A stretch of DNA of 64,000 bases from RYN-230 sp963770535. Lineage in GTDB: Bacteria; Actinomycetota; Actinomycetes; Streptosporangiales; Streptosporangiaceae. The position numbers were made by a program, and so were the translations under genes. The notes under the pieces were generated by a model. That model had not been told where the DNA came from. It saw nothing but the letters and a program-made list of their open reading frames with translations, and ran no database searches. How positions within the stretch are numbered: position 1 is the first letter of the stretch; the number at the start of each line of letters is the position of its first letter. This document shows, piece after piece, positions 50,404 to 58,519 of this stretch. Location: the NCBI GenBank assembly GCA_963770535.1, contig CAVYPZ010000003.1:2170001-2234000 (forward strand), written 5' to 3'.

Positions 50404-51063
50404 TCAGCCCCCGGCCAGCCCGAAGATGCCGTTGCCGACCATGATGGCCCCGCCCGCGAGCAGCACCCCGATGAGGATCTTGTTCCCGTTCGCGCGCAGC
50501 CAGGCGTTGAAGGCCGTCAGGCGCCGGGTGGTCACCCCGGGCGCGATCAGGTGCAGCAGCAGGGGCAGCCACACGAACGCCGCGTTGATGATCACGACTA
50601 CGATGATGGCCACCGTCGTGTATTCGATGTCCGCGTTGGCGGTGGCGATCACCTGCAGGGCGGCGATGAACGTGAGGCCGGGGGCGAACAGGAGCAGGCC
50701 CACGGCGAACGCGCTGGCCGGGGCGGGATCGGCGATCATCCGTGACACCAGCCCCTGCTTCTTGTCGGGGTCGGGCAGCTTCGGCTTCCGCCGGGCCAGC
50801 ACGGCGCCCGCCGCGAGCAGCACGATGCCAAGGCCGAGGCGCAGGCCATAACGGGGGGTGTGCGCGCTGCGATGGCTCAGGCCGGTGTTGCGCAGGATCA
50901 CGAGGACGACCAGGCCCATGACCAGGCTCATGATGATCGCGCCGGCCAGGTAGAGGGTCCCGACCAGCCTGGGCCGGGCCGAGCCGAGGTAGACGGCCGC
51001 CACCAGCAGGGCGGTCGGGGAAATCGCGGCCAGCAGCGCCAGGCCGGCCGCCTGCAGGATCAC
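50404..51063 (-). CDS. GAP family membrane protein, copy 3
   Basis: 219 residues, about six helices in the LysE-like fold: LALLAAISPTALLVAAVYLGSARPRLVGTLYLAGAI, IVVVIINAAFVWLPLLLHLIAPG and a C-terminal ILIGVLLAGGAIMVGNGIFGLAG. More divergent than copies 1 and 2, with SPTALLVAA in place of LEPFPLIAF. GTG 51063 overlaps the stop of the upstream membrane protein gene by four bases (GTGA). Substrate unknown. Confidence 0.72.
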   Translation of the reverse strand: MILQAAGLALLAAISPTALLVAAVYLGSARPRLVGTLYLAGAIIMSLVMGLVVLVILRNTGLSHRSAHTPRYGLRLGLGIVLLAAGAVLARRKPKLPDPDKKQGLVSRMIADPAPASAFAVGLLLFAPGLTFIAALQVIATANADIEYTTVAIIVVVIINAAFVWLPLLLHLIAPGVTTRRLTAFNAWLRANGNKILIGVLLAGGAIMVGNGIFGLAGG

Positions 51064-52415
51064 GGGGTGGCCGGCTGGGTCGCCGGCGGGGTAGGCGGCC
51101 TGCCGAGCAGTTCGATCAGCCCCAGCACGACCAGCAGCAGGACGACGATCACGATGACGAGGGCGACGCTCGGCTGCCCGGCGAAGACGAACAGCAGCGC
51201 CGCGAGGGCCACGGCCGAGATCCGGAGCCCCTTGCGGTGCGCGTACGTCCATGTTCCGACGGGGCCGGTCCGCAGGCCCGCATGCTCGCCACTCTGCCTG
51301 ACCCAGGCCAGGGCCGAGGTGATGGCTTTCCGGATGGTGACCGCGGTCACCGAGGGCCCGGTCAGGAACGCGCCGGCCGCGATGACGAGGCCGGCGACCA
51401 GGATCGTGCGCAGCCCGTCCTTGATGAACCGGACCAGCGTGTCGAACAAGGCGGCGGCCGCGTCGGCCGGCAGCACGTCATTAGGCACGCTGTTCAGGTA
51501 GACGCCGCGGAAGATCAGCAGCCCGGCGCCGAGCACCAGCATCGATGCCGCCAGGCCGAGACCCGCCCCGATCAGGGCCCGCCGGTGACTGCGGGCCACG
51601 TACACGCCGATGGCCAGCAGCAGCAGGGCCACGATCGGCAGCACGATCTTCAGGTCGTTGATGAGCCGGTATCCGGTCTGCGCCTTGACCAGGTACTTGG
51701 CCGAGAAGAGGCTCAGCGTCGGATTAATGGCCGGGAGCTTGCTGACGATGGTGAAGCCGCGCTTGATCAGGTCCTGCTTGATGAGGTTGATGAACGGCCC
51801 GAGGCTGAGGACGACCTGGCCGTTGCTGACGCTGACCGCACTGCCGCCCTGCCCGGAGAGGGCCTTGACCAGCTGCTGGTGCACAGCGGTGTTGGCCTGG
51901 ACCCAGATATCGGCGAACCGCGGGCTCGTCACTATCTTGTGCACCTGGCCGTGAATGAACCCGGCGACCGCGCTGCTGATCGACGGGCCGAAGGTCTGCA
52001 GCAGCGTCCCGACGCGCGGCAGCCCGTGGCTGGTCAGCAGGGCAGCGGCCTGATCGGTGTATGCGGTCACGTTGAGGTGGGTGGTGATCTCGGTCGTGAG
52101 CTTGTCCGTCAGCGCGTTCTGGACGGCCGGATCGTGGACGAGTGGCTCCACGTTGTCCACGTAACGGCTGGTACTGGAGACCTGGTTAGCGGTCCAGACG
52201 GCCAGCACCGAGACCGGGGCCAGCAGGCAGCCCACCAGGATGAGGACGACGGCGACCGGAGACCGCCAGCCGATGCGCGGCCGGCGGGCCGGTGCGGCCC
52301 GCTCGGTGCGCAGCCTGGTGACCTCGGCGCGCAGGCGCTCAAGCTCAGCGCGCTCGTCCGGGCCGAGGCTTCCGCCTTCCACCGCGGGCCCTCCCGCGTG
52401 ACCCGCGTCAGACAT
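51060..52415 (-). CDS. Large membrane protein, paralogue 2
   Basis: 451 residues. A short coiled-coil-like N-terminus (DERAELERLRAEVTRLRTER), a first helix (PVAVVLILVGCLLAPVSVLAVWTA), an extracytoplasmic domain (TSRYVDNVEPLVHDPAVQNALTDKLTTEI ... AINPTLSLFSAKYLVKAQTGYRLINDLK) and a C-terminal helix cluster. Very similar at both protein and DNA level to 38221-39534, including long runs of near-identical DNA around 51640-51730, showing a fairly recent duplication. Unlike paralogue 1 it is coupled to a GAP gene. Island motif site H lies about 100 bases upstream. Confidence 0.75.
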   Translation of the reverse strand: MSDAGHAGGPAVEGGSLGPDERAELERLRAEVTRLRTERAAPARRPRIGWRSPVAVVLILVGCLLAPVSVLAVWTANQVSSTSRYVDNVEPLVHDPAVQNALTDKLTTEITTHLNVTAYTDQAAALLTSHGLPRVGTLLQTFGPSISSAVAGFIHGQVHKIVTSPRFADIWVQANTAVHQQLVKALSGQGGSAVSVSNGQVVLSLGPFINLIKQDLIKRGFTIVSKLPAINPTLSLFSAKYLVKAQTGYRLINDLKIVLPIVALLLLAIGVYVARSHRRALIGAGLGLAASMLVLGAGLLIFRGVYLNSVPNDVLPADAAAALFDTLVRFIKDGLRTILVAGLVIAAGAFLTGPSVTAVTIRKAITSALAWVRQSGEHAGLRTGPVGTWTYAHRKGLRISAVALAALLFVFAGQPSVALVIVIVVLLLVVLGLIELLGRPPTPPATQPATP

Positions 52416-52516
52416 CCGGTGCCTCCTGGCTCGTCACTCCGGTGCTCCGCCGCCGACACGGTCACCGCGCCGGCAGCGCGCTTGCTCACGGTCTCGCGCG
52501 AGCGCCTCCAGCCGCC

Positions 52517-52533
52517 TCCCCCCGCACGGGTGA
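52517..52533. promoter_or_regulatory. Island motif site H
   Basis: TCCCCC-CGCAC-GGGTGA, 11/12 to the consensus, 102 bases upstream of membrane protein paralogue 2, the same position as site E relative to paralogue 1. Confidence 0.5.
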
Positions 52534-52589
52534 GGCACAGCGCCACGTTCTGCAGCCTGGCCGGGCCTGCCGGACGCGTGGCGGCAGCG

Positions 52590-53990
52590 CTAGAGGTGGT
52601 TGAAACCGGCCGACTCCTCCTTGGTCATGGGCACGGTGACCGGATGCTTGCCGAAATGGGCTACCGCGTCGCGGAAGTCGTCCAGGAGCGAGGCGGCCAT
52701 GTCCTGGCTCACGCCGAGGCGGACCAGGATGCGCTGCACCGCGATGTCAGAGGCCGTTCCGGTCAGGGTGTAGGCAGGCACCTGCCATCCCTGGCTGCGC
52801 AGCCGGTCGGCCAGGTCGAACAGCGTGTAGCCCGGATTCTCGCCGTCGCGGATCCGCCAGGTGACGGTCGGGATCCCGGTCTGCGGGTTGCTGTCGCAGA
52901 GGAGCTCGAACGGGCCCAGCTTGACGATCTCGCCGGCCAGGTACTGGCCGATGTCGTAGGACGCCTGGTGGATGCGGCGGTACCCCTCGCGGCCGAGCCG
53001 CAGGAAGTTGTAGTAGCTGGCGATGATCTGCCCGGCCGGCCGGGAGAAGTTGATCTGGAACACCGGCATGTCGCCGCCCAGGTAGTTGACGTGGAAAATG
53101 AGGTCATCGGGCAGCTCACTGCTGTCCCGGAAGACGACCCAGCCAACACCCAGCGGCGCCAGCCCGAACTTGTGCCCCGAGGCGCTGATCGACTTGACCC
53201 GCGGGAGGCGGAAGTCGAAGACCACCCCGGGCGCGCAGAACGGGGCGAGGAAACCCCCGCTGGCCCCATCCACGTGAATGTCGATATCCAGGCCGGTGTC
53301 GGCCTGCAACTTGTCCAGCGCCTTCGACATCTCCTCCACCGGCTCATACGCGCCCGTGTAGGTGACGCCAAGCGTCGGCACGACCATGATCGTGTTCTCG
53401 TCCACCCGTTCCAGCATGGAAGCGGCATCCATCATGTAGCGGCCCGGTGACATCGGGACCTCGCGCATCTCGATGTCCCAGTAGCGGGCGAACTTGTGCC
53501 AGACCACCTGCACGGGGCCGCAGACCATGTTCGGCCTGTCCGCCGGCTTGCCCGCGGCCAGGCGCCTGGCCCGCCAGCGCCACTTGGCCGCCATCCCGGC
53601 CAGCATGCAGGCCTCCGACGAGCCGATGGCGGAGGTGCCTACCGTGTTGGCTGCGTCGGGCGCGTTCCACAGGTCGGCCATCATGTGCACGCACCGCTTC
53701 TCGATCTCGGCGGTCTGCGGGTACTCGTCCCGGTCGATCATGTTCTTGTTGACCGACAGCGCCATCAGGGCCAGGGCCTCGGGTTCCTCCCATGTCTGGC
53801 AGAACGTGGCCAGGTTCTGCCGCGCGTTCCCGTCGAGCATCAGCTCGTCCGACACCAGCTGGAACGCATCCCGCGGCACCGTCCCGTCCTGCGGGAACCG
53901 GTACTTGGCGACCGGCCTGGTCAGGTCCCGATCGGCGAACACGCAGTCCTCAAGCTCGTCACGGACAGTCTCGCGGTCATGCAATGCCAT
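52590..53990 (-). CDS. gadB: Glutamate decarboxylase
   Basis: PLP-dependent enzyme converting glutamate to GABA and CO2, consuming a proton. 466 residues from ATG 53990 (AAGGAG 8 bases upstream), the same length as E. coli GadB; longer starts upstream lack support. Markers: RFPQDGTVPRDAFQLVSDELMLDGNARQNLATFCQTWEEPEA, IGSSEACMLAGMAAKWRWR, IHVDGASGGFLAPFCAP, and the PLP lysine in SISASGHKFGLAPLGVGWVVFR. No GadC-type antiporter is in the window, so export of GABA would need another system. Its presence with a ClC channel and an antiporter suggests cytoplasmic pH control (inference). Confidence 0.94.
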   Translation of the reverse strand: MALHDRETVRDELEDCVFADRDLTRPVAKYRFPQDGTVPRDAFQLVSDELMLDGNARQNLATFCQTWEEPEALALMALSVNKNMIDRDEYPQTAEIEKRCVHMMADLWNAPDAANTVGTSAIGSSEACMLAGMAAKWRWRARRLAAGKPADRPNMVCGPVQVVWHKFARYWDIEMREVPMSPGRYMMDAASMLERVDENTIMVVPTLGVTYTGAYEPVEEMSKALDKLQADTGLDIDIHVDGASGGFLAPFCAPGVVFDFRLPRVKSISASGHKFGLAPLGVGWVVFRDSSELPDDLIFHVNYLGGDMPVFQINFSRPAGQIIASYYNFLRLGREGYRRIHQASYDIGQYLAGEIVKLGPFELLCDSNPQTGIPTVTWRIRDGENPGYTLFDLADRLRSQGWQVPAYTLTGTASDIAVQRILVRLGVSQDMAASLLDDFRDAVAHFGKHPVTVPMTKEESAGFNHL

Positions 53991-54123
53991 GGTCAGCATC
54001 TCCTTGATGGGCAGCGCCCCGCTGCCGGTACCCCGAGACGATCGCTGCGTCATGCACCCGGGCTCTTCGGGGACGGGGCCGCGCTGGTGATACCGATGGT
54101 GGTCGCAGGGGCCGGCGCCGCCA

Positions 54124-54689
54124 TCACCCGGTACGGGGGATCTGGCGGCGGTCGAGCAGGCCGGCCACGGCCAGGCCGGTGCTGGCCCCGATCAGCGACC
54201 CGGTCACGGTGTCGCCCGGGTAGTGCACCCCGGTGTGCACCCGCGAGTACGCCACCGCGGCGGCCAGGAACCCGGAGCCCAGGGCGACCCACGGCCGCTC
54301 GCGGCTGATCGCCGTGGCGAACGCGAACGCGGACGCGGAATGGCCGGAGGGGAACGAGGTGGAGTCGGGCATCCGGACCTGCCGGACCCCGGGCACCCCG
54401 GCACCGGCCCGGTCAGGGCGGGCACGGTGGCCGATCGGCTTGATGGCCAGGTTCACCAGCGCCGAGGTGGCCCCGATGGCCAGCGTGCCGCGGACCGCGG
54501 CCCGCCGGCCCGCCGGCCGCCGGCCACGGCCATCACCGCGGCGACAGCCAGCCAGATCCGGGACTTGTCGGCGGCCCGGGACAGCTGCCGCAGCGGCCCG
54601 TCCAGCGCCGGGGTCGGGGTGGCGGCGATAGCGTCGTACACGGCCCGGTCCACCGCGGCGAGCTGGCTGACCGTTTCCCGTGTAGTCAC
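54124..54689 (-). pseudogene. PAP2 family phosphatase, frameshifted
   Basis: Type 2 phosphatidic acid phosphatase/haloperoxidase-like membrane enzyme, about 188 residues when repaired. The first frame gives VDRAVYDAIAATPTPALDGPLRQLSRAADKSRIWLAVAAVMAVAGGRRA; after one missing base near 54501-54512 the second continues VRGTLAIGATSALVNLAIKPIGHRARPDR, then motif 2 PSGHSASAFAFATAISRERP and motif 3 SRVHTGVHYPGDTVTGSLIG. Catalytic motifs are intact. Divergent from the diacylglycerol-kinase-like gene, with which it likely shares a role in membrane lipid turnover; in many actinobacteria the two are neighbours or fused. Confidence 0.78.
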
Positions 54690-54768
54690 GCGCGTATGCT
54701 ACACGCAGGCAGAAAGCCGCACAGGCGGCAACCGGGGTCCTGTGGACAGGGCTTTCCGGGGGGACCGA

Positions 54769-56946
54769 GTGACAGGCCGTGAGGTGAATCGCCCGACCAC
54801 GGGCGAGCGGGCCTGCGCCGTGGCTGCCCTGATGGCCTTGATCGGTGCCGCGGGATCCGCGCTGGCCGGGATCGCGCTGCACCTGCTGGCCATCCTCTGC
54901 GTCACCATCGGGCTCCTGACCTGCGTGACCGGCTGCTGGTACGCCGTATCCCGGCGCGGCCTGCTCCGGGTGATCTCGCTGCTGGTCGTGGCGGCCGCGC
55001 TGGGCGGGACCATCGCGGGCCTGTTCTTCGCGCATATCCGCTGGCCGCTGCTGCTCCTGATCGCCGCGCTGGCCGGCCTGTCGGTCCTCACCGCCCGGCA
55101 CGCACTGCGCCGCACCGACCAGGCCCTGCGGGCGGACACGGCCCGGCTGGCCCGGGCGCGGCGGCCGGAGCACCCGGTGCTGATCATGAACCCGAAATCC
55201 GGCGGGGGTAAGGCGGAGCGGTTCGGGCTGGCCAGCGAGTGCCGCAAGCGGGGAATCGAGCCCGTGATCCTGGAACCTGGCGATGACCTCAGGGAACTCG
55301 CCGAGGACGCGGTCCGGCGGGGAGCGGACGTCCTGGGCATGGCCGGCGGGGACGGCTCGCAGGCGCTGGTCGCCTCGGTCGCGGCCCGGGCCGGCCTGGA
55401 CTACGTCTGCGTGCCGGCGGGCACCCGCAACCACTTCGCCCTCGACCTGGGGCTGGACCGGGCCAACGTCGTGGGCGCGCTGGATGCCTACCACGACGGG
55501 CTGCACCGCCGCATCGACCTGGCTGACGTGAACGGCCGGACGTTCGTGAACAACGCCTCGCTCGGCCTGTACGCCGAGGTGGTCCAGGCCCCGGAGTACC
55601 GGGACGCGAAGCTGCGGACCGCCGCGGCTGTGCTTCCTGACCTGCTCGGCCCGGGCGCCCGGCCGCTGGACCTGTGCTTCACCGGGCCGGACGGGGCGGA
55701 GTATCACACCGCCCACCTCATCCTGGTCTCCAACAACCCGTACCAGCTGGTGCCCACGGGCGGGGGGCTGGGCACCCGGGAGCGGATCGACCGCGGGGTC
55801 CTGGGCCTGGTCACCGTGACGATCAGCGACGCGGCGCAGGCCAGCCGGTTCCTGGCCCTGCAGGCAGCCGGCCGGGCGCGCTGGTTCAGTGGCTGGAAAG
55901 AATGGACCGCCAGCCGCTTCGAGGTCCGCTCGGCCGCACCCGTCCCGGTCGGCGTGGACGGTGAGGCGCTGACCCTTGGCCCCCCGCTGGTCTTCACGTC
56001 CAGCCCTGGGGCGCTGCGGGTCCGGCTGCCCCGCCGTACGCTGCGGCGATCGCCCGCGGCCCGCACGGTGCGGGTGCTGTCCGGGTCGGCCGTGGCCGGG
56101 CTGGCCCGGGTGGCGGCGGGCGGGAGGCCGGACCCGCGGGCAGGCGGGCCGCGGGATCCGGGTTCGCAGGCCGGGTTACGAGCCGAGGCTGAGCTGCGCG
56201 CGGATCGGCAGGTGATCAGACCCGAGCGGCCCGGCGACCTCCGCGCCCGCGGCGGTGACGCGGCCGCGGAGCAGCATGTGGTCGAGCTGGATCAGCGGCC
56301 GCCGCGCCGGGAAGGTCCGGCCGTGCACGGCCGGGCGGTACCCGGCGGCGGCCACCGTGCCCAGGCGCGGCATGTTCAGGTCACCAACGATGACAGTGGG
56401 CATGGGACCGCCAGGGCCCGGGCCGCCTGCCCAGGAGGAATCCGGCGTGCGCCCGGGCGCCAGCCTGCGCGCCAGCAGGGCGAGCTGCACCGGGCTGGAG
56501 TAGCGATGGGTCAGGTGGGTGTTCACCACGCGCAGCGGGGCCCCGCCCGGGGTGGCCACCGTGAGCACCTGCGCCGCACGGCCGATCCAGTCGCCGGGTG
56601 CCCGGCCCAGCTCGATCTCGTGGTATCCGGTGACCGGCAGCATGGTCAGCACGGCCAGGCCCCAGGTGCCCCGCCCCTCGTCGGTGCCGACCCGCAGGCG
56701 GGCGCGGCTGGTGCCGCGCGCCAGCCCCCGGTGGCGCACCTCGGCGCCGAGCGCGGCCGCCACCTCGGTCACGACGTCCGGGCCCGCCTCAGGCTGCCAC
56801 GCTTCCTGCAGGGTGATGACGTCCGCCTTCAGCCGGTAGCACGCCCCCGCCACGTCGAAGGGCGAACCGTGGCTGGTCAGGCCCCCATGCAGGTTCAGGC
56901 TCGCCAGCGTGATCGGGCCGGCCGGGCTGGCCCCCGCCCCGGGTAG
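54769..56946 (+). CDS. Diacylglycerol kinase family protein, with abnormal C-terminal read-through
   Basis: GTG 54769 follows GGGGGGA. Four N-terminal helices (ALMALIGAAGSALAGIALHLLAILCVTIGLL ... WPLLLLIAALAGLSVLTA) lead to a DAGK catalytic domain: PVLIMNPKSGGGKAERFGLA, DVLGMAGGDGSQALVASVAARAG, VPAGTRNHFALDLGLD and FVNNASLGLYAEVV, ending around residue 440 (about 56090). It phosphorylates a lipid or related alcohol with ATP. The frame then has no stop until 56946, running fully antisense over the clear EEP gene. A one-base change would end it at 56192 in another frame. So the true C-terminus is uncertain; the last 250 residues are probably not genuine. Confidence 0.75.
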   Translation: MTGREVNRPTTGERACAVAALMALIGAAGSALAGIALHLLAILCVTIGLLTCVTGCWYAVSRRGLLRVISLLVVAAALGGTIAGLFFAHIRWPLLLLIAALAGLSVLTARHALRRTDQALRADTARLARARRPEHPVLIMNPKSGGGKAERFGLASECRKRGIEPVILEPGDDLRELAEDAVRRGADVLGMAGGDGSQALVASVAARAGLDYVCVPAGTRNHFALDLGLDRANVVGALDAYHDGLHRRIDLADVNGRTFVNNASLGLYAEVVQAPEYRDAKLRTAAAVLPDLLGPGARPLDLCFTGPDGAEYHTAHLILVSNNPYQLVPTGGGLGTRERIDRGVLGLVTVTISDAAQASRFLALQAAGRARWFSGWKEWTASRFEVRSAAPVPVGVDGEALTLGPPLVFTSSPGALRVRLPRRTLRRSPAARTVRVLSGSAVAGLARVAAGGRPDPRAGGPRDPGSQAGLRAEAELRADRQVIRPERPGDLRARGGDAAAEQHVVELDQRPPRREGPAVHGRAVPGGGHRAQARHVQVTNDDSGHGTARARAACPGGIRRAPGRQPARQQGELHRAGVAMGQVGVHHAQRGPARGGHREHLRRTADPVAGCPAQLDLVVSGDRQHGQHGQAPGAPPLVGADPQAGAAGAARQPPVAHLGAERGRHLGHDVRARLRLPRFLQGDDVRLQPVARPRHVEGRTVAGQAPMQVQARQRDRAGRAGPRPG

Positions 56947-56958
56947 CTCATCGCTCAC
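56176..56958 (-). CDS. Endonuclease/exonuclease/phosphatase (EEP) family protein
   Basis: 260 residues from GTG 56958 (AGGA upstream). EEP fold motifs: LASLNLHGGL, VITLQEAWQPE with the metal-binding glutamate, LRVVNTHLTHRYSSPVQLALLARRL, PTVIVGDLNMPRLG and the C-terminal LGSDHLPIRAQL with the catalytic Asp-His. Could be a nuclease or a sphingomyelinase/phosphoinositide-type phosphodiesterase; no signal peptide is seen, so a cytoplasmic role is likely. Convergent with the diacylglycerol-kinase-like gene, whose frame runs through it in antisense. Confidence 0.82.
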   Translation of the reverse strand: MSDELPGAGASPAGPITLASLNLHGGLTSHGSPFDVAGACYRLKADVITLQEAWQPEAGPDVVTEVAAALGAEVRHRGLARGTSRARLRVGTDEGRGTWGLAVLTMLPVTGYHEIELGRAPGDWIGRAAQVLTVATPGGAPLRVVNTHLTHRYSSPVQLALLARRLAPGRTPDSSWAGGPGPGGPMPTVIVGDLNMPRLGTVAAAGYRPAVHGRTFPARRPLIQLDHMLLRGRVTAAGAEVAGPLGSDHLPIRAQLSLGS

Positions 56959-57008
56959 CGCTTCATCCTGCCCGGTCCGGGCCGGTACCCGGGCCGGGCC
57001 GGGCAAGA

Positions 57009-57059
57009 CGGGAGGCCGCTGACGGCCGCCGCGGTGGGCGGGCCGTCAGCGGCCTCCCG
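57009..57059 (-). terminator. Strong terminator hairpin after glnA1
   Basis: Perfect 19-base arms CGGGAGGCCGCTGACGGCC (57009-57027) and GGCCGTCAGCGGCCTCCCG (57041-57059) around a 13-base loop, 36 bases past the glnA1 stop. No U-tract, as normal in this GC range. Confidence 0.8.
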
Positions 57060-57094
57060 GATGAGCTGGTGATACCCGTCAGGCGCCGTCGTGC

Positions 57095-58519
57095 TCAGAC
57101 GTCGTAGTACATCGCGAACTCGTGCGGCGACGGACGCAGCCGCACCGGGTCGAGCTCGTTCGTCCTCTTGTAGTCGATCCAGGTCTCGATGAGGTCCGGG
57201 GTGAACACGCCTCCCTCGAGCAGGAAGTCGTGGTCCTCCTCCAGGGTGTTCAGCACCGTCTCCAGCGAGCCCGGAACCTGCGGGATCGCCGCCGCCTCGT
57301 CCGGCGGCAGTTCGTACAGGTCCTTGTCCACCGGCTCGTGCGGCTCGATCTTGTTCTTGATGCCGTCGATGCCAGCCATCAGCATCGCCGAGAACGCCAG
57401 GTACGGGTTGGCGGACGGATCAGGGACCCGGAACTCCAGGCGCTTGGCCTTGGGGTTCGAGCCCGTGATCGGGATCCGGACGCACGCCGAGCGGTTGCGC
57501 TGGGAGTAGACCAGGTTGACCGGTGCCTCGTACCCCGGCACCAGGCGGTGGTAGGAGTTCACGGTCGGGTTGGTGAACGCGAGCAGCGAGGGCGCGTGCT
57601 TGAGCAGGCCGCCCACGTAGTACCGGCCGATGTCCGACAGGCCCGCGTAGCCCACCTCGTCATAGAACAGCGGCGAGCCGTCCTTCCAGATGCTCTGGTG
57701 GCAGTGCATGCCGGAACCGTTGTCACCGAAGATCGGCTTGGGCATGAACGTGGCGGTCTTGCCCGCCGCCCGCGCGACGCTCTTCACCACGTACTTGTAG
57801 AGCATCAGGTTGTCCGCCTGCTTGAGCAGCGGCCCGAACAGGATGTCGATCTCCGCCTGCCCTGCGGTGCCGACCTCGTGGTGCTGCATCTCCACGGTGA
57901 GGCCGACCTCGATCATTTTGCGGACCATCTCCGACCGCAGGTCGGTGTAGTGGTCAACCGGCGGGACGGGGAAGTACCCGCCCTTGTACGGGGGCTTGGA
58001 GCCGAGGTTCCCGCCCTCTTCCTCACGGCCGGTGTTCCAGGCGCCCTCAACCGAGTCGATGTAGTAGTAGCCAGCGTTCGCCCCCGTGTCGTAGCGCACG
58101 GAGTCGAAGATATAGAACTCGGCTTCCGGGCCGAAGAACGCGGTGTCCCCGATCCCGGTGCCCTTGAGGAACAGCTCAGCCTTGCGGGCGACGTTCCGCG
58201 GGTCACGGGTGTACGGCTCGCCGGTCAGCGGGTCGTGCACGAAGAACGTGATGTTCAGGGTCGGGTGCTGGCGGAACGGATCCATCACGGCACTGGTGGC
58301 GTCCGGCATCAGGAGCATGTCCGACTCATGGATCTGCTGGAAGCCCCGGATCGACGAGCCGTCGAACATGCGGCCCTCGGTGAAAACCTTGTCGTCGAAT
58401 GTCTCAGTCGGAACCGTGAAGTGCTGGACGGTGCCCAGCAGGTCAGAGAACCTGACATCGACGAACTCAACCTTGTTATCGCCGATGAACTGCAGTACCT
58501 CGTCGGCGTTGTTGAACAT
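57095..58519 (-). CDS. glnA: Glutamine synthetase, type I
   Basis: Main ammonium-assimilating enzyme: glutamate + NH4+ + ATP to glutamine, a cytoplasmic dodecamer. 474 residues from ATG 58519, 7 bases after GGGAGGG; an ATG immediately before it is less well spaced. Motifs: FVDVRFSDLLGTVQHFTVP, MFDGSSIRGFQQI, the ATP/metal region FFGPEAEFYIFDSV, KPIFGDNGSGMHCHQSIW, NRSACVRIPITGSNPKAKRLEFRVPDPSANPYLAFSAMLMAG and the adenylylation site DKDLYELPPDEA, the GlnE target. A GlnR box stands upstream and a strong terminator downstream. Divergent from the RDD gene. Confidence 0.96.
   Translation of the reverse strand: MFNNADEVLQFIGDNKVEFVDVRFSDLLGTVQHFTVPTETFDDKVFTEGRMFDGSSIRGFQQIHESDMLLMPDATSAVMDPFRQHPTLNITFFVHDPLTGEPYTRDPRNVARKAELFLKGTGIGDTAFFGPEAEFYIFDSVRYDTGANAGYYYIDSVEGAWNTGREEEGGNLGSKPPYKGGYFPVPPVDHYTDLRSEMVRKMIEVGLTVEMQHHEVGTAGQAEIDILFGPLLKQADNLMLYKYVVKSVARAAGKTATFMPKPIFGDNGSGMHCHQSIWKDGSPLFYDEVGYAGLSDIGRYYVGGLLKHAPSLLAFTNPTVNSYHRLVPGYEAPVNLVYSQRNRSACVRIPITGSNPKAKRLEFRVPDPSANPYLAFSAMLMAGIDGIKNKIEPHEPVDKDLYELPPDEAAAIPQVPGSLETVLNTLEEDHDFLLEGGVFTPDLIETWIDYKRTNELDPVRLRPSPHEFAMYYDV

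Noticed and set aside
51237..53450. A 737-codon plus-strand open frame
   Set aside because: Antisense to membrane protein paralogue 2 and gadB; low-complexity composition without motifs.
23328..54689. Classic DosR-type dormancy regulon
   Set aside because: Gene content (bd oxidase, stress membrane proteins) is reminiscent, but no GGGACT-type DosR boxes, universal stress proteins, nitroreductases or DosRS genes were seen.
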